Source: Dulcicalothrix desertica PCC 7102 (GTDB taxonomy: Bacteria > Cyanobacteriota > Cyanobacteriia > Cyanobacteriales > Nostocaceae). From it: a DNA stretch of 64,000 bases. The position numbers and the translations under genes were made by a program. Shown one piece after another: positions 36,343-45,255 of this stretch. Numbering within the stretch: position 1 is the first letter of the stretch; each line of letters starts with the position of its first letter. Under the pieces are notes generated by a model. That model searched no databases and was not told the origin of the DNA. It worked only from the letters and a program-made list of their open reading frames with translations. The stretch is from assembly GCF_003991905.1 (NCBI RefSeq), contig NZ_RSCL01000008.1, forward strand, positions 346,193 through 410,192, read 5' to 3'.

Positions 36343-36870
36343 ATGAAAATTTCGACCGATAACCGAGTTCCCTTTCCACGCCAAATTGTATATACTACCT
36401 ACCGGGACAAAATAACCGAATTAGTTCGTTATGTGCCAGATATTCGCACTATTAACGTCAAGTCCCGACGTGAAGCAGACAACATTATATATATAGTCAA
36501 TGAGTGGCATGGTGGTGGCGAAATTCCATTGGCAGCAAGAGCATTACTTAGCAATGATATGCTGTCTTGGCTTGAACACGATGTCTGGGATGAATCCAAA
36601 TTTACACTAGACTGGCGCCTAGAAACGCGGGCTTTTACTGAAGCTGTTTCTTGTATAGGTAAAAATACTTTTATTGAAGATGGTGATGCAACTATTATTC
36701 AAAGTCGAGGCGAGCTGAAAATAGACCCGAATCAAATTCATGGGGCGCCTGCATTTCTTACAGGTCAAATAGCCCGTGTCGTTGAAGATTTTCTAGCTGC
36801 CAAAATAAAACCAAGCTTAGTCCAAATGAGCGACGGTGTGCGTAAGTACTTGGAAAGAGCAGGTAATTAA
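36343..36870 (+). CDS. SRPBCC (START/Bet v1-like) family protein
   Basis: About 175 aa from ATG 36343; a TTG three codons earlier is less likely. The pattern is of a helix-grip lipid/polyketide-binding fold: VPFPRQIVYTTYRDKITELV, a central strand set (NIIYIVNEWHGGGEIPLAAR, FTLDWRLETRAFTEAVSCIG), GDATIIQSRGELKI and a long C-terminal helix (GQIARVVEDFLAAKIKPSLV). Ligand unknown. Followed after 46 bp by a 12-bp stem-loop (36917-36950). Confidence 0.75.
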   Translation: MKISTDNRVPFPRQIVYTTYRDKITELVRYVPDIRTINVKSRREADNIIYIVNEWHGGGEIPLAARALLSNDMLSWLEHDVWDESKFTLDWRLETRAFTEAVSCIGKNTFIEDGDATIIQSRGELKIDPNQIHGAPAFLTGQIARVVEDFLAAKIKPSLVQMSDGVRKYLERAGN

Positions 36871-36916
36871 ACAGCTAGTTGTAACAAAATCTGTAACGGA
36901 TAAGTAATTTTGAATG

Positions 36917-36950
36917 CAAGCCATGTAGATTAAAACAACTACATGGCTTG
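36917..36950. terminator. 12-bp perfect stem-loop before the RnfD-like gene
   Basis: Arms caagccatgtag and ctacatggcttg (36917-36928, 36939-36950) pair perfectly around the loop attaaaacaa. There is no T tract. It ends six bases before the likely GTG start of the next gene, so it may end the SRPBCC transcript or mask the downstream start. Confidence 0.55.
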
Positions 36951-36956
36951 TATATT

Positions 36957-37775
36957 GTGAAATGGCTAGCAATTTACTTTAAAGACCCTCGTGATTATCA
37001 AATTTTATTCCTGTGTTCATTTCTAATACTGGGAATAGGCGCCAGAGATTGGACGTTAAAACCTAAAGTTATTTGTGTAGCTATTGGCACGTGCTTAGTT
37101 ACACAATTATTAATGTCTTTTTTTCTCAGTAAGGAATCACCCGTAGGAAAATCGCTAAAAAGTGCCTTAATTACTTCTTTAGGACTTAGTTTGCTGCTGC
37201 GTGTAGACCATTGGACAACAATGGCACTTGCAGCAACTTGTGCTATTGCAAGTAAATTTGTATTTAAAGTCGGTGAGAAACACTTTTTCAACCCGGCAAA
37301 CTTTGGCATTATTACAGCTTTAGTGTTTACGAATGATGCTTGGGTATCACCTGGACAGTGGGGTGAAGATTGGTGGTATGCAATAATTTTTGCTGGATGT
37401 GGAGGTATGGTTCTTAAGCGTGTAGGTCGTTGGGATACTACTGCTGCATTTTTAGGCGCCTATAGTTTACTTGAAGCTGTTCGCAATTTTTGGCTTGAAT
37501 GGACTTGGGATGTATTCTGGCATCGTTTAATGAGTGGGTCTTTATTATTGTTTGCTTTATTCATGGTGACAGACCCTCGCTCAATACCCAATACCCCCAT
37601 CGGCAGAGTTACTTGGGCATTATGTATTGCCGCACTTACTTTTATTTTACGCAACTACTTTTATCTATCTACCGCTGTTTTTTGGGCATTATTTGCTCTT
37701 GCTCCCACCACAGTATGGTTTGATACTTTGTTTCAAGGACATTCTTTTAAGTGGAAAGTGCTGAGTGCTGAGTAA
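36957..37775 (+). CDS. RnfD/NqrB-like membrane protein
   Basis: About 272 aa from GTG 36957 (a TTG at 36948 is in frame); the start is uncertain because a hairpin covers the ribosome-binding region. Eight to ten hydrophobic helices. The RnfD/NqrB signature is KHFFNPANFGIITALVF, plus GRWDTTAAFLGAY and HRLMSGSLLLFALFMVTDPR; the Thr after DPRS-like segments is the flavinylation region in true RnfD proteins. No other Rnf/Nqr subunit is nearby. The last codons (KVLSAE, stop) are translated from a heptanucleotide repeat. Downstream is a secreted DUF2330 protein, a recurrent partner in cyanobacteria as far as I recall. Confidence 0.82.
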   Translation: MKWLAIYFKDPRDYQILFLCSFLILGIGARDWTLKPKVICVAIGTCLVTQLLMSFFLSKESPVGKSLKSALITSLGLSLLLRVDHWTTMALAATCAIASKFVFKVGEKHFFNPANFGIITALVFTNDAWVSPGQWGEDWWYAIIFAGCGGMVLKRVGRWDTTAAFLGAYSLLEAVRNFWLEWTWDVFWHRLMSGSLLLFALFMVTDPRSIPNTPIGRVTWALCIAALTFILRNYFYLSTAVFWALFALAPTTVWFDTLFQGHSFKWKVLSAE

Positions 37776-37786
37776 AAAGTTAGGAG

Positions 37787-37840
37787 GGGCGGGTTCACCT
37801 ATATCCTGCGAAAGAATGGAAAATTTAGGTGAACCCGCCC
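37787..37840. repeat. GGGCGGGTT hairpin (66-bp family)
   Basis: Perfect 14-bp arms gggcgggttcacct / aggtgaacccgccc around an AT-rich loop. It is homologous to the tandem 66-bp repeats at 17114 and lies between the RnfD-like and DUF2330 genes. Confidence 0.8.
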
Positions 37841-37865
37841 GTACAGTAGTTAGGAGTTAGGAGTT

Positions 37866-39140
37866 ATGAAATTAAAATTTTTGATGACGCTATTTGTTTT
37901 GTGTATTGCACTATTATGCTTTACACCTGCTGCCTGGGCTTTTTGTGGTTTTTACGTAGCTAAAGCTGATACCAAACTATATAACAAAGCATCACAGGTA
38001 GTCATTGCGCGAGACGATAAAAAAACTGTGTTAACGATGGCAAATGACTTTCAGGGTGAAGTCAAAGATTTTGCAATGGTTGTTCCTGTACCAACCGTGT
38101 TGCAAAAAGAACAGGTAATTGTTGGTAAGCCTAAGATTATAGAACGTTTGGATGCTTTTAGCGCTCCCCGTTTAGTTGAATATTTTGACCCTGACCCATG
38201 TGAGCAAACGTATTCTAGAGAAAGCGATGTACTAAGACCCTTACCAATGCCTTTACCACCATCTGCTCGCAGCGAGCGCGGTGGGGATTTAGGTGTGACG
38301 GTGGAAGCACGGTATAGTGTGGGTGAGTACGATATTCTCATTCTTGGCGCCAAAGAATCAGGAGGTTTACAAACTTGGCTCAACCGTAACGGCTATAAAA
38401 TTCCACGAGAAGCTTCTTCATTACTCAAACCTTACATTCGCCAAAAAATGAAGTTCTTTGTCGCGAAGGTAAATCTTGATAAGTTTGAAGAAAGTGGTTA
38501 TCAATATTTACGTCCCCTGCAAATATCTTACACTTCTCCCAAATTCATGCTGCCAATTCGTTTGGGGATGGTGAACGCTCTGAGTGAACAAGATTTGATA
38601 GTGTATGTACTTTCTCCACAAGGACAAGCTGAAGTTACTAACTATCGAACGGTCAAGGTTCCGAGTGATGTCAACATTCCAGTATTTGTGAAAGAAGAAT
38701 TTGCAGACTTTTACAAATCGATGTTTCAAACCTCTTACACCAAAGAAGACCGTAAAGTCGCATTTCTTGAATATGCTTGGGACATGGCAAGCTGTGACCC
38801 ATGCTCTGCTGAACCTTTGAGTAATTCTGAACTCAAAGACGCAGGTGTATTTTGGGGTGATAAAACTAATAACGTTTTCATTACCAGGTTGCATGTTCGC
38901 TACACACGCGATAAGTTTCCTGAAGACTTGATATTCCAAGAAACTTCAAATAAAGAAAATTTCCAAGGACGTTACATCCTTCAACATCCCTTTACGGGTG
39001 AAGCAAAATGTGCTGCGGGTCGAGAATATAAGCGTCGTTTAAACAAACGTTTTGAACTTGAAGCGCAAACTTTAGCGAAACTCACTAATTGGAATATTCG
39101 AGATATTCGTCAAAAAATCAAGCAAAAAAACCAATCTTAA
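37866..39140 (+). CDS. Secreted DUF2330 protein
   Basis: 424 aa. N-terminal signal peptide (MKLKFLMTLFVLCIALLCFT, cleavage probably after PAAWA). The mature start FCGFYVAKADTKLYNKASQV and the region FAMVVPVPTVLQKEQV are diagnostic of DUF2330; conserved Cys occur in DPDPCEQTYS and ASCDPCSAEP. The ribosome-binding site AGGAG lies in a tandem heptamer (taggagttaggagttATG), so a repeat supplies the translation signal. Exported, function unknown; pairing with the RnfD-like membrane protein suggests an envelope redox or assembly role, which is inference. Confidence 0.88.
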   Translation: MKLKFLMTLFVLCIALLCFTPAAWAFCGFYVAKADTKLYNKASQVVIARDDKKTVLTMANDFQGEVKDFAMVVPVPTVLQKEQVIVGKPKIIERLDAFSAPRLVEYFDPDPCEQTYSRESDVLRPLPMPLPPSARSERGGDLGVTVEARYSVGEYDILILGAKESGGLQTWLNRNGYKIPREASSLLKPYIRQKMKFFVAKVNLDKFEESGYQYLRPLQISYTSPKFMLPIRLGMVNALSEQDLIVYVLSPQGQAEVTNYRTVKVPSDVNIPVFVKEEFADFYKSMFQTSYTKEDRKVAFLEYAWDMASCDPCSAEPLSNSELKDAGVFWGDKTNNVFITRLHVRYTRDKFPEDLIFQETSNKENFQGRYILQHPFTGEAKCAAGREYKRRLNKRFELEAQTLAKLTNWNIRDIRQKIKQKNQS

Positions 39141-39254
39141 GAAGTAAAGTCTTCCCCTTTTCTCATCAAACAGGTAATATCACCATCAAGGGTAATATTA
39201 CTTATGCATACCATAAGCAATACTCAGATAGCATCGTTTGGCTTGAACTATTGC

Positions 39255-39890
39255 ATGAGTGGATTGGAGGAACAATTACGTCGATTAGTTGAAGAAGCTT
39301 GTGGACATCCACCCGGAAGTCCACAAAGAGCTAGAGTTTTGACGCAAATTATTCGTTTAGTTACCGTCAGACTGTGGAGAGAAAATACTTCTTATTATCA
39401 AGACGCTTTACAGCAAACTTGGTTATATTTCTGCCGAAATATTTGCGACGGTTATGACCCTGACAGGGGAACGGTTGTAACGTGGCTGAATGCGTACTTA
39501 AAGCATAGGTTACAAGATTTGTACCTAAAAACACAAGAAGACAATATCAGAAAAGCATCTTTGGGCATACAGCAGTTAGCTTCGGGTGATAAGAGTGATA
39601 TATATGACCCTGTTGACAATATTGCTGCACCTCCTGACGCTCCCCCTATTTTAGAAAATGTTCAGTTGTGGGCAGAAGCTGATATATCAGGAGACTTGCG
39701 TCAAACTTATATTCAAGGACGACCCGATGTAAATTGTCAGGTATTAATCTTGAAACGTTTACCACCAGAAGTTAGTTGGAAGGAATTAGCGAACGAATAC
39801 GGATTAACAGTTTCGACTTTGAGCAGTTTTTACCAGCGTCAGTGTATACCTAGGTTACGTCAATTTGCAGAAAGCGAAGGCTATCTATGA
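39255..39890 (+). CDS. Sigma-70 family RNA polymerase sigma factor (short, ECF-like)
   Basis: About 211 aa from ATG 39255 (MSGLEEQLRRL); a start at 39204 adds 17 residues. Region 2 is visible around SYYQDALQQTWLYFCRNIC and GTVVTWLNAYLKHRLQDLYL. A linker with DPVDNIAAPPDAPPI is followed by a region-4 helix-turn-helix (PPEVSWKELANEYGLTVSTL, SSFYQRQCIPRLRQF). It is a cyanobacterial alternative sigma factor; no anti-sigma gene is adjacent. Target genes unknown. Confidence 0.85.
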   Translation: MSGLEEQLRRLVEEACGHPPGSPQRARVLTQIIRLVTVRLWRENTSYYQDALQQTWLYFCRNICDGYDPDRGTVVTWLNAYLKHRLQDLYLKTQEDNIRKASLGIQQLASGDKSDIYDPVDNIAAPPDAPPILENVQLWAEADISGDLRQTYIQGRPDVNCQVLILKRLPPEVSWKELANEYGLTVSTLSSFYQRQCIPRLRQFAESEGYL

Positions 39891-40759
39891 GTTGGTGTCC
39901 ATTATAGTGTCAATTCTGCCGCTACCTCTATCATCACTTAAAAACATTACTGCATCAACTCTACCGCTACCTCTTTCGCAGTCAAAAAATATCATCATTT
40001 TTCTTTCCTCGATTTTAATTAATAGTTTTACTTTGCAAATATTTCTTTCCCAGAATCAAATAGATACAGGCATTAAGAGAGTATGTAAACTGAATTCAGT
40101 TTCAAGTTTAAATACATCAAGTCCAATTACACCCTGCCTCTTGTGCAATCCGGATTTTTTTTGACTGTTTTTAAAAAAGTTTCCGAACTGGTAGAATGTA
40201 GTCCAGATAACCGTTAATATCAAAGGCGCCCAATTCAGCCAATATATATATTCATATTTCAAATAATCAAGTATCCATTTAACATTAAATATCTCCTTCA
40301 TCCAAAACAATGAATAATTTAAAGATTGTTTGAAACTATTTATTATCATTGACTCCGATTAATGTTTGATAATGTTTTAACTTTTTCTCAGCTTTACATA
40401 GAGATTTTCCTTTCACCTGAGTATTTCTCCGTAAAGTAACAAAAAATAATTACTTAAATTTCTTTTCTTAAGTATCTATTCAATGCTGATTATTCTTCTT
40501 AATAAAAAAACATTTTTTAAGTATTTCTTACTTGTGTAAGTAGAATTATCAGTCAGTAAAAACCACAAATGGCACAAGTCAATATATTGATAATATTAAG
40601 AAAACGTTAAGTAAATATAAAAAAACTCGCTTCATCTGCGAGTTTTTAACTAAATTAGAAATTGATTATTATTATGAATTAAGAGAATTTACGCATAGTT
40701 TGGCACTTACGTAAAAAAAAACCGATTTCTCTTGAAGAAACCGGGTTTCTAGTTTCTAA
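39891..40759. other. 870-bp AT-rich region without a recognised gene
   Basis: Open frames here (39865-40164 +, 40056-40349 -) have biased composition, overlap oddly and resemble nothing. A short direct repeat (ccgctacctct) occurs near 39920 and 39970. The region ends in a clear stem-loop at 40621-40647 and a GAAACCGGGTTTC repeat near 40734-40752. Confidence 0.5.
40621..40647. terminator. Bidirectional intrinsic terminator
   Basis: Perfect 10-bp arms aaaaactcgc / gcgagttttt with a 7-base loop give an A-tract/stem/T-tract structure readable on both strands. On the minus strand it would end the dihydroorotase transcript; on the plus strand it would end any RNA from the 870-bp region. Confidence 0.75.
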
Positions 40760-42079
40760 TTAGCCAAACTGCAAAGCTTGACCGCGCACGTAGGTACAAA
40801 GTTTACCTTGGTGATAAACGATTTGACCACCGACAATAGTCGTTTGTACCCATCCCGTCAAGTTCCACCCCTCAAAAGGACTCCATCCGCACTTTGTAAA
40901 TAGTTCTTCGCGCAGCACGGGACGATATGTTTTCAAGTCAACAAGTATTAAGTCAGCATCATAGCCCACGGCAATTGCCCCTTTATTTGGTATTTTATAA
41001 GCCTTGGCTACAGCAGTAGACATCCAGTTGACGACTTGATGAACGCTACATTTACCCTGCATTGCTGCGGTTAGCATTAGTAAAAGCGAAGTCTCAACTC
41101 CAGGCATTCCAGAAGGACTATTAGGATACTGTTGAGCTTTTTCTTCCAAAGTATGAGGTGCGTGATCAGTAGCAATAAAATCAATAACACCATCGTGTAG
41201 CGCTTGCCATAGTACTTCACAGTCATGAGATGTACGTAGGGGAGGATTCATTTGCGCTAAGGTTCCAATTTTTGCATAAGCGCTTGTATCTAAAAGCAAA
41301 TGCTGTGGTGTCACTTCTGCCGTAACCCAACTTGGTTTATCCTCACGTAACAACTCTGCTTCATCTGCTGTAGACATATGCAGAATATGTAACCGCCGCT
41401 GATATTTTTTAGATAGTTTTAATGCTAGTTTGGTTGCTAGAAGTGCAGCTTGGTTATCTTGAATTTGAGAATGAACTGCTGGGTCAGTTATACCTGCAAA
41501 TTCTTGGCGCCGTTGGTTAATACGCTCTTGGTCTTCGGCATGAACCGCAATCAAGCGCGAACCCGAAGCAAATATTGTATCGAGTAAAGTTTCCTCCGAA
41601 ACCAAAAGCTGACCGTGCATTGACCCCATAAAAATTTTGATTCCGCATGTGGGGTTACATGAAAGCAAATCAGGTAAATTTTCGGACGTTGCTCCAATAA
41701 AAAAGCCATAATTAACTAGGCACTTTTGTGACGCACGCTGTAACTTGTCGTCCAAGGTTTGCTGAGTAGTAGTTAGAGGTCGCGTATTCGGCATCTCTAA
41801 AAACGAAGTGACTCCGCCTTTGGCACAAGCACAACTTGCAGTAAACAGGTTCTCCTTATGTTCGAGTCCCGGTTCGCGAAAGTGTACCTGCGGGTCTATA
41901 ACTCCAGGCAACAAAGTTAACCCTTCTGCGTCAATTTCCGTAGTCGCGCTCGTGGCTTCAATGTCGGGTCTTATTTCGACGATCATTCCGCCGCGCGTTA
42001 GTACATCCCCAACCATGTACGTACCATCAGGTAAAATGATGCTTGCACGGCGAATTAGTAAACTAATTGGAGATGACAT
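40760..42079 (-). CDS. pyrC: Dihydroorotase (class I)
   Basis: About 439 aa from ATG 42079 (MSSPISLLIRRAS); a start 12 codons upstream is possible. It catalyses ring closure of carbamoyl aspartate to dihydroorotate in pyrimidine synthesis. Amidohydrolase motifs: LLPGVIDPQVHFREPGLEHK (metal His pair), KGGVTSFLEMPNTRP, LIAVHAEDQE, LHILHMSTADE and DFIATDHAPHTLEEK with the catalytic Asp. The class I form fits cyanobacteria. Allantoinase-like relatives share this architecture, but GVETSLLLML and the context favour dihydroorotase. Confidence 0.9.
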   Translation of the reverse strand: MSSPISLLIRRASIILPDGTYMVGDVLTRGGMIVEIRPDIEATSATTEIDAEGLTLLPGVIDPQVHFREPGLEHKENLFTASCACAKGGVTSFLEMPNTRPLTTTQQTLDDKLQRASQKCLVNYGFFIGATSENLPDLLSCNPTCGIKIFMGSMHGQLLVSEETLLDTIFASGSRLIAVHAEDQERINQRRQEFAGITDPAVHSQIQDNQAALLATKLALKLSKKYQRRLHILHMSTADEAELLREDKPSWVTAEVTPQHLLLDTSAYAKIGTLAQMNPPLRTSHDCEVLWQALHDGVIDFIATDHAPHTLEEKAQQYPNSPSGMPGVETSLLLMLTAAMQGKCSVHQVVNWMSTAVAKAYKIPNKGAIAVGYDADLILVDLKTYRPVLREELFTKCGWSPFEGWNLTGWVQTTIVGGQIVYHQGKLCTYVRGQALQFG

Positions 42080-42333
42080 AGAGGTAAATGCACTCACACA
42101 AAAGTTCCCTTGCAAATAACGATTATATTTTTAAGGTTAAACTTGGTTGTCTCAATCGCAATCACTTTTTGACCATCTGACAAAAAAGTTCATTTTTTCT
42201 TTACCCTATAAGGGTAGGTCAAAATGATAACATCACTTGCATGTCCATCATCTATGGTTAAGATTAAAAAATATCGCCTTATTTGTTTTACAGGTATGCC
42301 ACCTGTGTATCAATCTATTATTTAAGTAACTAC

Positions 42334-42972
42334 ATGCAGAATCAAGTGTCTGAAAATAACTCTAACAAACAACCTGACCATTCCTGGATTGGTGAACTAG
42401 GTAGAACTGTAATACTAAGCGTCGTTCTTGCCCTAGGAATTCGGACTTTCGTTGCCGAAGCGCGCTGGATTCCCTCTGGTTCAATGGAACCTACTCTTCA
42501 CGGTACCCCTAACCAATGGGAAGCTGACAAAATTATAGTTGATAAATTAAAGTATAGATTTTCTGACCCACAACGAGGCGATATTGTAGTATTTTCACCT
42601 ACAGACGAGCTACAAAGAGAAAAATATCAAGATGCATTTATTAAGCGTGTAATTGGTTTACCTGGAGAAAAAATAGAACTTAAAGACGGTAAAGTCTTGA
42701 TTAATGGCAAGCCACTTGCAGAAAATTATCTTGGTGCCAACCAGCAAACTTCAATTGATGTTTGTGTCTCTAGCCCAAATCCGCCATTTTTACAAAAACC
42801 CACTACAATACTCCCAGGTCAATATCTTGTACTTGGTGACAACCGCGCTCAAAGTTATGATGGACGCTGCTGGGGCTTAGTACCTCGCCAAAATATTATT
42901 GGTCGTGCAGTAGTTCGGTTTTGGCCTCTCGAGAGAGTTGGTGGTATTGATAAAGCCCCTGCGTATCCATAA
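42334..42972 (+). CDS. lepB: Signal peptidase I
   Basis: About 212 aa from ATG 42334 (MQNQVSENN); an upstream start at 42283 is less likely. A single N-terminal membrane helix (GRTVILSVVLALGIRTFVAE) precedes the catalytic Ser in WIPSGSMEPTL and Lys in DAFIKRVIGLPGE; the late box GDNRAQSYDGRCWGLV is complete. It removes signal peptides from exported proteins at the plasma or thylakoid membrane. Followed by an intrinsic terminator shared with the convergent NADAR gene. Confidence 0.95.
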   Translation: MQNQVSENNSNKQPDHSWIGELGRTVILSVVLALGIRTFVAEARWIPSGSMEPTLHGTPNQWEADKIIVDKLKYRFSDPQRGDIVVFSPTDELQREKYQDAFIKRVIGLPGEKIELKDGKVLINGKPLAENYLGANQQTSIDVCVSSPNPPFLQKPTTILPGQYLVLGDNRAQSYDGRCWGLVPRQNIIGRAVVRFWPLERVGGIDKAPAYP

Positions 42973-42993
42973 AAAAAAATTGTTGTAAAGCAT

Positions 42994-43028
42994 AAAAAAG
43001 GAAGAAGTCTTGGATTTCTTCTTTTTTT
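42994..43028. terminator. Bidirectional terminator between lepB and NADAR genes
   Basis: Left arm aaaaaaggaagaa pairs with ttcttctttttttt around a 9-base loop (gtcttggat), one G-T pair. The T tract serves lepB; the A tract read on the other strand serves the NADAR gene, whose TAA stop lies at its edge (43029). Confidence 0.8.
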
Positions 43029-43526
43029 TTACATTGAGTTACAGGCGCCTCCAGAACGTTGACTTTGAACTTGGCTTCTTCGTACATTTGTCAATTCGCC
43101 ACGTACACGCATCAGAATTTTGCCAAGATGGTTCTGACCACTTTTATCGGCCCCACATCCCCAAAAATAATCACAGGGTGAATCTTCTACAAGTAACTGT
43201 GTACCCGTACTAAAAAGGACTTCGCGAATATCAATGTGGGTCAAAAATTTTTTGTGGACAGCTTTGTGCATTACTTGAGTTTTCACAATATCCCAATCTG
43301 AACGAACACACCTAGTATCACAGCGTCCAAGTGCAGCTGCTTTCTCAGGTGTCTGTGCTATGTAAATCTCTGGAATAATCGCCGCATCTGGACTACCAAC
43401 AAACTTCTGCGCTTGGTAGTAATGCTCTACTGTTGCCCAAACTGTCCCCTCAATTTCGATAGGGTGGAGAGAAAAGTTAGAAAAACAACCGTAAGGGTCA
43501 CAAACCTTGTAAAAATATATCGTCAT
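43029..43526 (-). CDS. NADAR family protein (YbiA-like)
   Basis: 165 aa. The family signature is clear: YKVCDPYGCFSNFSLHPIEI, VWATVEHYYQAQKFVGSP, KAAALGR and the late FWGCGADKSGQNHLGKILMR. NADAR proteins act as N-glycosidases on ribosylated or riboflavin-pathway intermediates, and some reverse or guard against ADP-ribosylation of nucleic acids. No riboflavin or ADP-ribosyltransferase gene is near, so its role here is open. The C-terminal ~15 residues (RRSQVQSQRSGGACNSM) are extra. Confidence 0.9.
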   Translation of the reverse strand: MTIYFYKVCDPYGCFSNFSLHPIEIEGTVWATVEHYYQAQKFVGSPDAAIIPEIYIAQTPEKAAALGRCDTRCVRSDWDIVKTQVMHKAVHKKFLTHIDIREVLFSTGTQLLVEDSPCDYFWGCGADKSGQNHLGKILMRVRGELTNVRRSQVQSQRSGGACNSM

Positions 43527-43722
43527 TTTTATAAAAAGCTTTATATAAACTTTTTAACAGAATTTTTATTTAATATTTAAGAAATATTTTATAAAATATC
43601 CCATATACCAATAATAATCACCTCCTGTACGCAATTGCATAGACATTTATCTTTGGACAGAAGATTCTCTATATAAATCAGTCTTATCGTTGAAAAAACG
43701 AATTATATGGGACGAGAGATTC

Positions 43723-44196
43723 ATGGAGACACAAGGAAGTTCGAGTTCCAAACCTCTAATTGCACCTGGAATTTTCCTAGGGGTGGGTTTTAGCGGGTTT
43801 TTTGATGGCATTGTACTCCATCAGATTTTGCAGTGGCATCATATGTTAAGCAATGTTAAACCATTGTTTACAGTCGCCAATATTGATTTAAACACGGTTT
43901 GGGACGGTTTATTTCATGCCTTTGACTTTGTCATGACTTTTACTGGGGTAATTTTACTGTGGCGTGCAGGCGAACGAGATGATGTAATTTGGGCGCCGAA
44001 TACGTTTTTTGGTTCAATGTTGATAGGTGCTGGTATGTTCGATGTTATCGAAGGAATCATCGACCACCAAATTCTCGGTATCCACCACGTTAAATCGGGA
44101 CCTAACCAACTCGCCTGGGATTTAGGATTTTTAGCTTTTGGCGCCACCTTAATTATCATCGGTAGAGTTATACAGACAAAAGAAAAAAAATCGTGA
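43723..44196 (+). CDS. DUF2243 membrane protein
   Basis: About 157 aa from ATG 43723, with GAGAG upstream; a start at 43690 adds 11 charged residues. Four hydrophobic segments with the family's histidine-rich motifs: FDGIVLHQILQWHHML, WDGLFHAFDFVMTFTGVILL and FDVIEGIIDHQILGIHHV. The repeated His pairs suggest metal or haem binding in the membrane, but the family has no assigned function. The next gene starts 73 bp downstream on the same strand. Confidence 0.88.
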   Translation: METQGSSSSKPLIAPGIFLGVGFSGFFDGIVLHQILQWHHMLSNVKPLFTVANIDLNTVWDGLFHAFDFVMTFTGVILLWRAGERDDVIWAPNTFFGSMLIGAGMFDVIEGIIDHQILGIHHVKSGPNQLAWDLGFLAFGATLIIIGRVIQTKEKKS

Positions 44197-44269
44197 GTTG
44201 GGCAGATTTAATTTTTATGCAATAAAACTTAAAATATGAGGAGGCAGTTTAGAAAAATTAATAGTAACA

Positions 44270-45163
44270 GTGATTACGCAACAGCAAACAGTAACAACCG
44301 CGCTTGAGAAACATTTTTGGACTTGGCGTTCGTTTAAGATTCAATACACAGTTATGGGTACGGGTAAACCCCTAGTACTCATTCACGGGTTCGGCGCCTC
44401 TATTGGTCACTGGCGAAAAAACATACCTGTTCTTGCAGAAGCTGGATATAGTGTGTTTGCTGTTGATTTATTAGGATTTGGTGGTTCAGATAAACCACCA
44501 CTCCAATACAACATAGAACTGTGGGTAGATTTACTTAAAGATTTTTGGGCTGCCCATATTCAGCAACCAGCAGTATTTATTGGTAATTCCATCGGCGCCC
44601 TTATCGGTTTGACTGTACTGGCTGAACATCCAGAAATTGCCGCAGGTGCTGTATTAATAAACAGTGCAGGTGGGTTAAGTCACCGTCCACACGAGTTAAA
44701 CCCACCGTTACGCATCGTCATGTCAACTTTTAATCGGTTAGTCAATCATCCAATTAGTGGTTCATTTGTATTTAATCGCATTCGTCAAAAGCATCAAATT
44801 CGCCGCACTTTGTACCAAGTGTATCGTGACCGCAATGCTGTAACCGATGAATTAGTAGATTTATTATATGAACCATCGTGTGACCCAGGCGCCCAAAAAG
44901 TGTTCGCGTCAATAATAACGGCGCCTCCTGGTGCAAGCCCAAATGAACTATTACCAAAGGTGAATGTACCATTACTTGTACTTTGGGGTGCAGATGACCC
45001 TTGGACACCAATAACTGGGTCAAAAATTTACGAACAAGCGCGTGCAGATGGAAAGCAAGTAAAAATAGTAGCTATTCCAGGTGCTGGTCATTGTCCCCAC
45101 GATGAAGTTCCAGATAAAGTTAACCCAGAAATAATTAGTTGGCTCATAGAGGAACTGGCATAA
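44270..45163 (+). CDS. Alpha/beta hydrolase with intact triad
   Basis: 297 aa from GTG 44270. Oxyanion loop LVLIHGFGASIGHWRKN, nucleophile elbow VFIGNSIGALIG, acid WGADDPWTPI and histidine GAGHCPHDE are all present, in contrast to the degenerate homologue at 4296. The family includes cyanobacterial hydrolases related to chlorophyll or ester turnover; the substrate is not predictable. It has GAGGAGG upstream (44238-44245), rather far from the GTG. Confidence 0.85.
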   Translation: MITQQQTVTTALEKHFWTWRSFKIQYTVMGTGKPLVLIHGFGASIGHWRKNIPVLAEAGYSVFAVDLLGFGGSDKPPLQYNIELWVDLLKDFWAAHIQQPAVFIGNSIGALIGLTVLAEHPEIAAGAVLINSAGGLSHRPHELNPPLRIVMSTFNRLVNHPISGSFVFNRIRQKHQIRRTLYQVYRDRNAVTDELVDLLYEPSCDPGAQKVFASIITAPPGASPNELLPKVNVPLLVLWGADDPWTPITGSKIYEQARADGKQVKIVAIPGAGHCPHDEVPDKVNPEIISWLIEELA

Positions 45164-45182
45164 AAATAGATTTTATGGCTAA

Positions 45183-45207
45183 GGCACAGGCTTTCTATGC
45201 CTGTGCC
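45183..45207. repeat. GGCACAGG hairpin
   Basis: Perfect arms ggcacaggc / gcctgtgcc around ttctat, located between the convergent hydrolase and hisB genes; probably a bidirectional terminator and a member of the dispersed hairpin family. Confidence 0.6.
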
Positions 45208-45255
45208 ACAACTATAATGTTATGAAACCATGATAATTAAAATGTGAACCACGGT

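Noticed and set aside
39865..40349. Two overlapping open frames (99 aa +, 97 aa -)
   Set aside because: Low-complexity composition; the first overlaps the sigma-factor 3' end and neither resembles a protein family.
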